A stretch of DNA of 52,343 nucleotides from Flavobacteriaceae bacterium (GTDB lineage: Bacteria > Bacteroidota > Bacteroidia > Flavobacteriales > Flavobacteriaceae): positions 1-52,343 of the forward strand of contig JALWUJ010000112.1 in the NCBI GenBank assembly GCA_027080135.1. The letters are read 5' to 3'. The notes beneath the pieces were generated by a model. The model saw only the letters and a program-made list of their open reading frames with translations, was not told the DNA's origin and did not search any database. Below, one piece after another: positions 9,033 through 18,608 of this stretch. Made by a program: the position numbers and the translations under genes. How positions within the stretch are numbered: position 1 is the first letter of the stretch; each line of letters begins with the position of its first letter.

Positions 9033-9077
9033 TCTGACAATTGTTATTTAAAATCCGTATCTTCGATAGTATCTTTG
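9033..9077 (+). promoter_or_regulatory. Degenerate operator TCTGACAATTGTTATT plus -7 element TATCTTTG (9070)
   Basis: Weak palindrome, but a perfect TAnnTTTG element starts 37 bp after the palindrome start. Confidence 0.5.
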
Positions 9078-9097
9078 ACTTATTCAAAATAAATATT

Positions 9098-9238
9098 ATG
9101 TCTGTTATGTTAGATAAATTTTTACCTCTTTATAATTATAATATGGGTGTTGCCATCATCGGTGTCTTTGCTTTGGTTTGTGTGGCTCTTGTAGTAATTT
9201 TAATTTCATTTATGAAAGGTGGCAAGAAGAAAAAATAA
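9098..9238 (+). CDS. Small single-TM protein
   Basis: MSVMLDKFLPLYNYNMGVAIIGVFALVCVALVVILISFMKGGKKKK; start moved to ATG 9098, 16 nt after the predicted TSS. Confidence 0.7.
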   Translation: MSVMLDKFLPLYNYNMGVAIIGVFALVCVALVVILISFMKGGKKKK

Positions 9239-9241
9239 CTC

Positions 9242-11242
9242 TCACCTAATTAAATAAGAAACATTTATATAACCATTTCTTCCCATTCTTGATATGTTAT
9301 TCCAATCTGCATAGGTAGAATAATTAGTGTCAAAAATATTCTCTACCCCAGCTTTTACAAATAACTTTTGACTTCCGAAGTAAAAATTATACGAAGCACT
9401 CACATTTAATACCATATAACTTTCCGTTTCATTTTCACCAAAATAAGCACTGTAATTAGTTTGTTTTCCAGCACCATTGACGTTCAAATCTGCATCAAAT
9501 AAATTTTTCTTAAAATGAAGGGTTGCTCGATAAGTAAACGGACTAATCAACGGAAGGTTGTTGCCATTGTTATCATTCCCTAAGTTATAGCCAATCATTC
9601 CATTTATATTTAAAGAAGGAATAATCTTATAACTCGCATTAAAATTAGTGGTTAAAATAGTAGCATCATCCAACGCTTCATAAATACGAACTCCATCTGC
9701 ACCAATAGTCATACCCACCAAATCTGGATCGGTTTTTCCGATAATATAATCCATCATATAAAAACCTGAAACCTCAGCACCAAAAGTCCATTTTTTAACA
9801 GACCGATTGACCGAAATATTTGCTTCTAAGGATTTTTCATTCTTCAAATAAGGGTTTCCAATATAATCGTAATTATCAAAACTATTGTATAAATAAAATC
9901 CATAAGCCTCGGTTACTGAAGGAACTCGCTCACCATAACCAACATTGAAGAATAATTTTGTTTTCTGAATTGCCATTTCATATTGAGAAGAAAGATTAAA
10001 GGTAAATCGTGTTTTTGAATTTTCTAAATCGGGATAAAAAATCCGAAGGCTATTCAGTCCAAAATCATCTGCAATTGTCGCATTTTGAACGCCAAAACGT
10101 GCCGTAAATTTTAAGGTTTTATTGTTTCCTATTAAAAACTCATCTTCACCATATAATCCCGTATAAAAAGTACGAACATCTGGCCAAGTAAGCATAAACA
10201 TTAAGTTTTCATTAGGATCGTTGGGGTACATTGTCATTTCTGCCAACGACTTATTATAATAGCCATTAAAGTTAAATAACAAATTATGCTTGTCTTTTTT
10301 AGCGTACATTTTTGAGTAAAATCCAAAAGTATCACTCCAACCTGGCATATCCATATGTACAGGTACATCGGGGCGTTTGGTATCGTCCATAATATGCGTA
10401 ATGGTATTGTAATACACCTTGGTTTCCCATTTATTGATGATTTCTAAAATGCTGTCTTTTTCAAAACTAACCGAAGCAATTAAAGCCTCCGCTAACGAAA
10501 CATCCATGGTTAAAGCAGGGTAACCCACATTGGTTGCTTTATCGTAAATCACCGAACCTATTAAAGTTGAATGATCTCCTGTTTTAACTCCTGCAACTCC
10601 CGAAACATTATACTTTTCGAATTGTGAAAATAAAATTTCTTTGCCTCCTCCAGCAAAATAATTATCCGATTTTCTGTAGATTCCATCTATATTGGTAAAG
10701 AATTTATTGTTGGAATAGTTTAGCTCAGAACTGATGTTTCTGGAGTTACTATTTCCTTCATATCCCATATCTACTCCTATATTAAATTCTTCTTTTTCTA
10801 AACTGCTTTTCTGAAGTTTTAAATCAATACCTCCTCCAATAGTCGATCCATTTTTAGCTCCCTGCTGACCAGAAGTTATTTCTACTTCAGATAAATTTGA
10901 AACATCTACATACGAAGTAATAGGATCCATTTTATCGGTACAAGCACCAAATATTTGCATCCCGTCAATGGTAATGGAAAGTCGTTCAGAAAGCATATTG
11001 TTTATAGAAGCTTCCCAAGCATAATTGCCACGTTTTATCATGGTAATTTTATTGGATTGTTCCAAATAATCATCAATAGACGAAAGTGGTTTTACTTGCT
11101 TTTTATTTTTTAAAGTTCTTTTTCCTATGACAATTACCTCTGTTAAACCTACTGTAGCAGTAGAATCTATCTCTATATTTTGTGCGTAGAATTTTATAGA
11201 AAACGACATCACAAAAGCTATAAAAACGAATTTGTTTTTCAT
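9242..11242 (-). CDS. TonB-dependent receptor, probable copper receptor (OprC/NosA-like)
   Basis: Signal peptide, plug motifs (LSITIDGMQIFGACTDKMDPITSYVDVSNLSEVEITSGQQGAKNGSTIGGGIDL), C-terminal beta strand NGYINVSYLIR. CTDKM (CxxxM) and THIMDD (HxM). Confidence 0.85.
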   Translation of the reverse strand: MKNKFVFIAFVMSFSIKFYAQNIEIDSTATVGLTEVIVIGKRTLKNKKQVKPLSSIDDYLEQSNKITMIKRGNYAWEASINNMLSERLSITIDGMQIFGACTDKMDPITSYVDVSNLSEVEITSGQQGAKNGSTIGGGIDLKLQKSSLEKEEFNIGVDMGYEGNSNSRNISSELNYSNNKFFTNIDGIYRKSDNYFAGGGKEILFSQFEKYNVSGVAGVKTGDHSTLIGSVIYDKATNVGYPALTMDVSLAEALIASVSFEKDSILEIINKWETKVYYNTITHIMDDTKRPDVPVHMDMPGWSDTFGFYSKMYAKKDKHNLLFNFNGYYNKSLAEMTMYPNDPNENLMFMLTWPDVRTFYTGLYGEDEFLIGNNKTLKFTARFGVQNATIADDFGLNSLRIFYPDLENSKTRFTFNLSSQYEMAIQKTKLFFNVGYGERVPSVTEAYGFYLYNSFDNYDYIGNPYLKNEKSLEANISVNRSVKKWTFGAEVSGFYMMDYIIGKTDPDLVGMTIGADGVRIYEALDDATILTTNFNASYKIIPSLNINGMIGYNLGNDNNGNNLPLISPFTYRATLHFKKNLFDADLNVNGAGKQTNYSAYFGENETESYMVLNVSASYNFYFGSQKLFVKAGVENIFDTNYSTYADWNNISRMGRNGYINVSYLIR

Positions 11243-11361
11243 AGTTTTTTCTTTAAAAAGAGACTGTTTTATACAAGAATTCATCCTTAATGAAGAACTA
11301 TCAAAAAATCATTAAACAGAAATTCATAAGTTACAAAACAGCCTCTCGGTTTGTTGCTTTA

Positions 11362-12213
11362 TTAAAATTCTATCTCTAAATAAAGGCTACTACTTTCGTT
11401 ATCATTGGTTACTTCTTCTCCTTTTAACACCTCTCCATTTTCATTTTGAAGCATTAAATTTAACTTCCAATAACCCGTCATGGTTAAAGATAATTTTCCA
11501 TCGTACAACTTTGAGGAAGCATTATAAACTAAATCTTCATTATTAGGCGAAGTATGATTTCCCATACTTGGCATACGAGGGTCAAGCATTACTTTGTAGT
11601 TTTCAACCACTGGAAAACTCATCATATTTTCCATTTTAAAAAGTCCAACAGTCATATCGTTAATAGCCACTTCTGGAGTTTGTGGTTCTATAAAAGCAAG
11701 AATGTATTTTACTTCGTCTGCTCCTATAAAAACCGTTACTGTTTTTTTAGGCGACATAGGAACGCTAATATCTCCTACGGCTTCAAATTCCTCTCCATTT
11801 ATTGTGTAATTAAAAGTTAAATCCCATCCTTCTTCTGCATTTTCGGGCATCTGAAAAATGATAAATCCGTTATAAATGGTTTCTTTTCCTGTTACTTTTA
11901 CTAATTCAGATTTTGGACAAGAATGGCTCATTTCAACCATATGCATCATGGGTTTCCAAGTAAAGGTTGCATTTTCAATAAATTCGTTGGAAGTTTTATC
12001 CTTTAACCGAATGGTAATATCATTATAACCTTGAATTAACTCACCTGTTTTAGTAAATAATTCAATAGTATGTGTATCGTTAGAAATTTCCTGAACAAGC
12101 GTTAAATTTTCTACTTCGCTTACAGGGTCTGTATTATTGTCGTCATTATCGTTTGAACAAGAAACAATTGTGCTAACAAACAGAATTGGCAATATGTATT
12201 TTAAAATTTTCAT
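11362..12213 (-). CDS. Met-rich lipoprotein with two YtkA/FixH-like beta domains
   Basis: Lipobox STIVSCSND; WKPMMHMVEMSHSCP and GLFKMENMMSFPVVENYKVMLDPRMPSMGNHTSP. Confidence 0.75.
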   Translation of the reverse strand: MKILKYILPILFVSTIVSCSNDNDDNNTDPVSEVENLTLVQEISNDTHTIELFTKTGELIQGYNDITIRLKDKTSNEFIENATFTWKPMMHMVEMSHSCPKSELVKVTGKETIYNGFIIFQMPENAEEGWDLTFNYTINGEEFEAVGDISVPMSPKKTVTVFIGADEVKYILAFIEPQTPEVAINDMTVGLFKMENMMSFPVVENYKVMLDPRMPSMGNHTSPNNEDLVYNASSKLYDGKLSLTMTGYWKLNLMLQNENGEVLKGEEVTNDNESSSLYLEIEF

Positions 12214-12332
12214 TTTTTTATAGTATTGTATGCGCCAGTAAACCTATATTTTGGCGGCAATTATTTAAATTGTTTTTTTACTTTACAAGAAGGCACAAGC
12301 ATTTTTTCTTAATAATTAAGTGCAAGTAACCT

Positions 12333-12358
12333 TTCCGAAGTATAAACTTACATCGGAA
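12333..12358. other. Intergenic hairpin ttccga-a-gta..tac-a-tcggaa
   Basis: Inverted repeat between the Cys-rich gene and the Met-rich lipoprotein. Confidence 0.5.
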
Positions 12359-12370
12359 ATGTGAAATTAA

Positions 12371-12754
12371 TTATGAAAACAAAATTTGGGGAGGATGATC
12401 TAAATTATATTCACTTAAATAAGAATATGAATTTAAATAATTAAGGGGTTGTTTTTTAGTGTAAACGATAAACCCAAAGTCTATTTTTTCTTTTTCCTGA
12501 ACAAATAAGTTCACCTCTTTGGTAAGTGTAACTTTTGTTGGAGCTTTATCGTTTGTTGCGTCTTTTTTGGAAACTTCTTTTAAGTGACATTTCCCATTAC
12601 ATTTCATTTCGGGTTTGTCTTTATTTACACAAAACTGTTCGATAAAGTCCGACTGATCTAAATAATAATAAGCATAGGTAATAGACACGTACAGAGTGTT
12701 CCACAGCATCGCAGCGATAAGAATTACAGAAAATGTGTTTCTATACCTATTCAT
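12371..12754 (-). CDS. Small Cys-rich membrane-anchored protein
   Basis: N-terminal TM and CVNKDKPEMKCNGKCHLKE metal-ligand-like motif; start ATG 12754. Confidence 0.7.
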   Translation of the reverse strand: MNRYRNTFSVILIAAMLWNTLYVSITYAYYYLDQSDFIEQFCVNKDKPEMKCNGKCHLKEVSKKDATNDKAPTKVTLTKEVNLFVQEKEKIDFGFIVYTKKQPLNYLNSYSYLSEYNLDHPPQILFS

Positions 12755-12843
12755 AATCTGCAAAATTAAATTTTTAAAATATTTCTTTAACTGATAATTG
12801 TCAGTAAACCCTTTATTTATATGTAACAAAAGTAGCACAGCCG

Positions 12844-12888
12844 TGTATCTAAAGTTACCGTAAACTCTTATTTGCTGTTGTAATTTTG
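12844..12888 (+). promoter_or_regulatory. Putative Crp/Fnr operator TGTATCTAAAGTTACC plus -7 element TAATTTTG (12881)
   Basis: Same 37-bp phasing; lies between the divergent Cys-rich/TBDR operon and the RND operon. Confidence 0.6.
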
Positions 12889-12912
12889 CCGAAATTATTA
12901 ATGTTAAACAAG

Positions 12913-14223
12913 ATGAAATATTTATATAAAATCATTTTTGGATTTTTTTTATTTTCTGCTAGCATTCAAGCACAGGAAGTAAAATCTATTTCAAAATCAG
13001 AAGTACTCTCTAAAGTATTAGAAGAGAATACTTCCCTTAAAATTTCGGAACAAGAGTTTTTAAAAGCTCGTGCCGATTACCGACAAACCAATTCGGTTTT
13101 TTTGCCAAGTGTAAATGCTTCTCATTCGGGAATTGCAACTACCAATCCTTTAATGGCTTTTGGAACCAAGTTGAATCAAGGAATTTTAACTCCTGAAGAT
13201 TTTAACCCAGACCTTTTAAACAATCCAGAGGAAGTAACTGGGTTTGCAACCAAATTCGAAGTTCAACAACCACTAATTAATTTGGATGGTTTTTACCAAC
13301 GAAAAGCTGCCAAAAACAAAATGGATGCAATAGAGTTACAGTCGCTTCGTACCAAAGATTACTTAACTTTTGAGGTAGAAAAAGCTTATATGCAATTGCA
13401 ATTGGCTTATAAAGCGGTGGAAGTTTTGGAAAAAACTTACCAAGCAACTTTAGAAAATAAGAAGGTTGCCGAAAACAGTTTTAAACAAGGATATCTTCAA
13501 AAAGCTGATGTTTTATCGGTAGATGTTCGGGTGAATGAAGTTCAAAATCAGTTGCAATCTGCAAAGAGTGCGGTTCAAAATGCATCCGATTATCTGGCTT
13601 TTTTAATGAATGAAAAACAAGGTGCTGTCTTAATGCCTTCCGATAGTTTAACCATTGCAACAATAGTTGATAAAAACACGATTGCTCTTTCCGAAGAACG
13701 GTTAGATATTAAAGCAATGCAATTGACAACTGAAGCATACGAGTCACTTTACAAAGCAAATAAAATGGCTTTTTTACCTCGATTAAATGCTTTTGGAAGT
13801 TACGAATTGTACGATGAAAAAATATTTCAAGGAAGTGCAAGTGGATATTTAGTAGGTGCTCAACTAAACTGGAATTTATTTGACGGTTATAAAAACGTCG
13901 GAAAAACACAAAAAAGTAAAGCACAATACGACCAATCGATGTTGGAATATGAACAATATGTTTCACAAAGTAACTTAGATTTAAACAAAGCAAAACGAAT
14001 GGTTTCGGATGCAGAAAACAAACTAAAATTAACCAATTTAGCATTGGAACAATCCAAAGAATCACTACGTATTAGAACCAATAGATTTAAAGAAGGATTG
14101 GAAAAAACAACCGATTTACTATTGGCAGAATCTCAATACGCTCAAAAGCAATTACAATATTATCAAACCATATTTGAATACAATTACGCATTTCAATACC
14201 TACAATTTTTAACCAAAGAATAA
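12913..14223 (+). CDS. TolC family outer membrane efflux protein
   Basis: MKYLYKIIFGFFLFSASIQAQ signal peptide, coiled-coil OEP repeats. Start 12913 (or 12901). Confidence 0.9.
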   Translation: MKYLYKIIFGFFLFSASIQAQEVKSISKSEVLSKVLEENTSLKISEQEFLKARADYRQTNSVFLPSVNASHSGIATTNPLMAFGTKLNQGILTPEDFNPDLLNNPEEVTGFATKFEVQQPLINLDGFYQRKAAKNKMDAIELQSLRTKDYLTFEVEKAYMQLQLAYKAVEVLEKTYQATLENKKVAENSFKQGYLQKADVLSVDVRVNEVQNQLQSAKSAVQNASDYLAFLMNEKQGAVLMPSDSLTIATIVDKNTIALSEERLDIKAMQLTTEAYESLYKANKMAFLPRLNAFGSYELYDEKIFQGSASGYLVGAQLNWNLFDGYKNVGKTQKSKAQYDQSMLEYEQYVSQSNLDLNKAKRMVSDAENKLKLTNLALEQSKESLRIRTNRFKEGLEKTTDLLLAESQYAQKQLQYYQTIFEYNYAFQYLQFLTKE

Positions 14224-14224
14224 G

Positions 14225-15295
14225 ATGAAAAAATATATTACCTTAATAGTACTGTCCTTGATTTTAGTAAGTTGTGGCAGCGATGACAAAAAAATAGCCG
14301 TTAATAGTACTCCAGCAATTGCTGTAAAAGTAAGCTCGGTGAATGCAGAAAATAACAGTCCGTTTTTTACAGCTAGTGGAAAAATTAAAGCGACCAATCA
14401 AATAACGTTAAGTACTCGTACCAGCGGTTATGTAGACAAAATTTATGTAAAAGTAGGTGATAAAGTAGCTAAAGGAAAATTACTTTTATCTATTAATAAT
14501 GCAGATTTGCAAGCAAAACGCGCTCAAGTAAACGCTAATATTACACAAGCAAAAGCTGCTTATACTATTGCTGAAAAAGATTACAATCGTTTTAAAAATT
14601 TATTTGCAGATAATTCCGCTTCTCAAAAAGAAATGGATGATATGACGGCAAATTTCGAAATGGCAAAAGCACGTTTAGAAGCTGCCAATCAAATGAAAAA
14701 CGAAATTAATGCACAGTTTAAATATGTAAATATCACCGCTCCTTTTAGTGGTGTTATAACTAACAAGTTTATTGAAGAAGGAGATTTGGCTAACCCAGGA
14801 ATGCCTTTAATTGCAGTAGAAGCTCCAACTCATTTTGAAGTTTCTCTTTCAGTTCCCGAATCAGAAATATCTCAAATTAAATCAGCGATGAAAGTGGATG
14901 TTTTGGTAAAATCTATCAACCAAACCTTAAAAGGTGAAGTTACAGAAGTAAGTACTTCCGCAGTAAATACAGGTGGACAATACAAAGTTAAAATAACTTT
15001 AGAAAAAACAGATGCAGCTATTTTATCAGGAATGTATACCACAGTTAAATTTCCCAATAAAAGAAAAAGTAAAAACAACGCGATTTTAATTCCTTCAAAT
15101 GTAATAGTAAACAACGGTCAACTTACAGGTATTTATACGGTAAGTTCAACAAATACAGCCATTTTACGTTGGTTGCGTTTAGGAAAAACTTATGGTGATC
15201 AAGTAGAAGTATTATCGGGATTAAATTCCGAAGAACAATACATTGTTTCTGCTGAAGGAAAATTATATAACGGCGTAAAAGTGTCTATAAAATAA
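14225..15295 (+). CDS. RND efflux membrane fusion protein (HlyD/AcrA type lipoprotein)
   Basis: Lipobox LILVSCGSD; lipoyl/hairpin SGYVDKIYVKVGDKVAKGKLL, ITAPFSGVIT. Confidence 0.93.
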   Translation: MKKYITLIVLSLILVSCGSDDKKIAVNSTPAIAVKVSSVNAENNSPFFTASGKIKATNQITLSTRTSGYVDKIYVKVGDKVAKGKLLLSINNADLQAKRAQVNANITQAKAAYTIAEKDYNRFKNLFADNSASQKEMDDMTANFEMAKARLEAANQMKNEINAQFKYVNITAPFSGVITNKFIEEGDLANPGMPLIAVEAPTHFEVSLSVPESEISQIKSAMKVDVLVKSINQTLKGEVTEVSTSAVNTGGQYKVKITLEKTDAAILSGMYTTVKFPNKRKSKNNAILIPSNVIVNNGQLTGIYTVSSTNTAILRWLRLGKTYGDQVEVLSGLNSEEQYIVSAEGKLYNGVKVSIK

Positions 15296-15302
15296 CTAAA
15301 AG

Positions 15303-18300
15303 ATGAAAGAAGGATTAGCAGGTAAAATAGCCAAGAGCTTTATAGGCTCTAAGCTTACAGTACTTCTAATGATCGTGTTTATGGTTATTGGAGTCTATAG
15401 TTCGTTTTTAATTCCGAGGGAAGAGGAGCCACAAATCGATGTGCCAATGGCAGATATATTTGTTGGTTATCCAGGAGCAAGCCCTTCCGAAGTGGAGTCG
15501 AGAGTCGTAAAACCTTTAGAGAAATTAATCTCGAATATCAAGGGAGTTGAATATGTGTATTCTACTTCTATGAAGGAACAAGGAATGGTCATAGTACAGT
15601 TTTACGTGGGTGAAGACATTGAGCGTTCGTTCGTGAAATTATACAACGAGATTAATAAGCATATGGATATTATGCCCGAAGGGGTTACATTTCCGTTAGT
15701 AAAAACTCGTGCGATTGATGATGTTCCAATGTTAGGATTAACACTTTGGAGCGATAATTACAACGATTATCAATTAAATTTAATAGCACAAGAGCTGTCT
15801 AATGAAATTGAAAAAGTAAACGATGTTTCTATCACCAAACGAATTGGAGGGCGTAATCGTCAGCTTCGCATTGTTTTAGATAAAGATAAAATGGCGGAAA
15901 GCGGATTGGATTTCCTTTCTATTTCGCAAATGATAAAAGCCAACAATCAACAATTAAGTTCAGGAAGTTTTAATAAAAGTGACACGGAATTTTTAGTAAA
16001 TACCGGAGACTTTTTAAGTTCTGTAGAAGATGTAGAAAACTTGGTAGTAGGTGTTCAACAAGGGCAACCCATTTATCTGAAGCAAATTGCTACCGTTTTA
16101 GACGGTCCCGAATTATCAAAAGATTATGTAGCATTAGGTTTTGGTCAGGCAAGTAAATTAGTTTCAGAATATAGTGGAGAATATCCCGCTGTAACCATTT
16201 CTGTTGCCAAAAGAAAAGGTGCTGATGCTATGAAAATATCTAGCATTATTTTGGATAAAGTGGAACATTTAAAAACCACTTTAATTCCAGATGACGTTCA
16301 CGTAGAAGTAACTAGAAACTACGGAGAAACCGCTTCGCAAAAGGTATCTGAATTACTTTTACACTTATTAGGTTCTATTTTGGCAGTAACCCTTGTAGTG
16401 ATGTTGGCGATGGGCTGGCGTGGTGGATTGGTCGTGTTTTTATCGGTTCCAATCACTTTTGCATTAACCTTATTGAGTTACTATATGCTCGATTATACAC
16501 TTAACAGAATTACGCTATTTGCCTTGGTTTTTGTAACAGGAATTGTCGTCGATGACTCCATTATTATTGCTGAGAATATGCACCGGCATTTTAAGATGAA
16601 ACGATTGCCTTTTAAACAGGCAGCTTTGTACGCAATTAATGAAGTAGGAAATCCAACTATTTTAGCAACTTTTACGGTTATTGCTTCGGTGTTACCAATG
16701 GCTTTTGTATCAGGATTAATGGGTCCTTATATGGCACCAATGCCCATTGGAGCTTCAATTGCCATGATACTTTCATTATTTGTTGCCTTGACTATTACTC
16801 CTTATTTAGGTTATATTTTCCTTCGTGAAAAAGACAAAAAAGGAGCTAAGAAAAAGAAAGTACACAAAGAGTTAGAAGAAACTTTTATCTATAAGATTTA
16901 CAACAAATTTGAAAAACCATTAATTGAAAAACCTGTTGTAAGATGGGCATTTTTAGGAGGAACTTTTTTGGTATTGTTCGGAACTATAGGAATGTTTTTT
17001 ACAAATTCGGTAGCTGTAAAAATGCTTCCTTTTGATAATAAAAATGAATTTCAAGTAGTCATAGATATGCCTGAAGGAACTACTTTAGAACGTACCGCAG
17101 TGGTTGCTAAAGAGATTTCACAATACTTAGCGCAACAACCTGAAGTGGTAAATTACCAAAGTTATGTGGGTGCTTCGGCTCCCATTACTTTTAATGGTTT
17201 GGTACGTCATTACGACCTTCGTGGTGGAAGTTATATGGCAGATATTCAGGTGAATTTAACAGACAAACATGACCGAAAATTACAAAGTCACGAGATAGCG
17301 AGTTCGGTTAGACCAGAAATTCAGAAAATTGCGGAAAAGTATAATGCTAACGTGAAAATTGTGGAAGTTCCACCAGGACCTCCAGTTCTTTCAACTATTG
17401 TGGCTGAAGTTTATGGACCTGATTACAATACTCAGATGGAGGTTGCGAATCAGCTTCAGAATTTATTAAAAAACACCGATGATGTAGTAGATGTAGATTG
17501 GATGGTAGAAGCAGATCAAACCGAATATAAATTCATTATCGATAAAGAGAAGGCTATTTTGTACGGTGTAACACCTCAGCAGATTGCTCATACGATGAAT
17601 ATGGCACTTTCAGAAAGAGCCGTCACCAATTTATACGATGAAAATGCCACTAAACAAGTGGGATTAATATTGGCGTTGGATGAAACTGAAAAGTCTTCCA
17701 TTGCAGATATTTCACAACTGAAAATCCTTTCAAAACAAGGAACATTAATTACTATTGGAGATTTGGTTGAAATAAAAGAAACCACTAGAGAGAAGAATAT
17801 TTTCAGAAAAAATCAAAAACGGGTGGTTTATGTAACGGCAGATATGGCGGGTGAATTGGAAAGCCCTGTGTATGCAATTTTAGGAATGACAGACCGATTA
17901 AAAGAAATTAATCTGCCTGAAGGATATACCATAGATGAGCTTTACCTTTCGCAACCTGCTTATGAAGATGATTACACCGTAAAATGGGATGGAGAATGGC
18001 AAATTACATTAGAAGTGTTTAGAGATTTAGGAATGGCTTTTTTGGTCGCAATTATCTTTATTTATATTTTGATTGTAGGTTGGTTCCAAAGTTTTAAAGC
18101 ACCGATGGTGATGATGGTAGCAATTCCACTTTCCTTAATCGGAATTATTTTAGGGCACTGGATGATGGATGCATTTTTTACAGCAACTTCCTTTATCGGA
18201 ATGATTGCTTTGGCAGGAATAATGGTGAGGAACTCGGTCTTATTAATTGACTTTATCAACCTTCGTTTAGAAGAAGGAATTCCGTTGAAAAAAGCAGTAA

Positions 18301-18500
18301 TTGAAGCAGGTGCGGTACGAACTACCCCTATTTTATTAACAGCAGGAACCGTAGTAATCGGGGCATTTGTAATTTTATTTGACCCAATTTTCCAAGGATT
18401 AGCCATCTCGTTAATGGGAGGAACTATCGTATCGACTGTACTTACTTTATTGGTAGTACCGTTGGTATATTATTTAATTGAAAGAAAGAATTATAAATAA
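15303..18500 (+). CDS. RND family efflux permease
   Basis: 1065 aa, IPREEEPQIDVPMADIFVGYPGASPSEVE, TM segments, GIMVRNSVLLIDFI. Confidence 0.95.
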   Translation: MKEGLAGKIAKSFIGSKLTVLLMIVFMVIGVYSSFLIPREEEPQIDVPMADIFVGYPGASPSEVESRVVKPLEKLISNIKGVEYVYSTSMKEQGMVIVQFYVGEDIERSFVKLYNEINKHMDIMPEGVTFPLVKTRAIDDVPMLGLTLWSDNYNDYQLNLIAQELSNEIEKVNDVSITKRIGGRNRQLRIVLDKDKMAESGLDFLSISQMIKANNQQLSSGSFNKSDTEFLVNTGDFLSSVEDVENLVVGVQQGQPIYLKQIATVLDGPELSKDYVALGFGQASKLVSEYSGEYPAVTISVAKRKGADAMKISSIILDKVEHLKTTLIPDDVHVEVTRNYGETASQKVSELLLHLLGSILAVTLVVMLAMGWRGGLVVFLSVPITFALTLLSYYMLDYTLNRITLFALVFVTGIVVDDSIIIAENMHRHFKMKRLPFKQAALYAINEVGNPTILATFTVIASVLPMAFVSGLMGPYMAPMPIGASIAMILSLFVALTITPYLGYIFLREKDKKGAKKKKVHKELEETFIYKIYNKFEKPLIEKPVVRWAFLGGTFLVLFGTIGMFFTNSVAVKMLPFDNKNEFQVVIDMPEGTTLERTAVVAKEISQYLAQQPEVVNYQSYVGASAPITFNGLVRHYDLRGGSYMADIQVNLTDKHDRKLQSHEIASSVRPEIQKIAEKYNANVKIVEVPPGPPVLSTIVAEVYGPDYNTQMEVANQLQNLLKNTDDVVDVDWMVEADQTEYKFIIDKEKAILYGVTPQQIAHTMNMALSERAVTNLYDENATKQVGLILALDETEKSSIADISQLKILSKQGTLITIGDLVEIKETTREKNIFRKNQKRVVYVTADMAGELESPVYAILGMTDRLKEINLPEGYTIDELYLSQPAYEDDYTVKWDGEWQITLEVFRDLGMAFLVAIIFIYILIVGWFQSFKAPMVMMVAIPLSLIGIILGHWMMDAFFTATSFIGMIALAGIMVRNSVLLIDFINLRLEEGIPLKKAVIEAGAVRTTPILLTAGTVVIGAFVILFDPIFQGLAISLMGGTIVSTVLTLLVVPLVYYLIERKNYK

Positions 18501-18520
18501 GCTCTGCGGGGCTCTTGCTC

Positions 18521-18587
18521 TCTGCGTATCTCAGTGTAATAATTGTTTCACAGAGATACGCGGAGAAAACACAGAGTTGCACAGAGA
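18521..18587. repeat. ctctgcgtatctcagtgt / cacagagatacgcggag inverted repeat with cacagag direct repeats
   Basis: Arms 18521-18538 and 18550-18566 are near-complementary; CACAGAG recurs at 18550, 18571, 18581. Confidence 0.75.
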
Positions 18588-18608
18588 AAAATAAATAAAT
18601 ATTTACAC

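Noticed and set aside
15303-18500. Calling the RND pump a CzcA/CusA heavy-metal exporter
   Set aside because: Copper-related neighbours are suggestive, but I could not identify HME-specific transmembrane motifs; left as generic RND.
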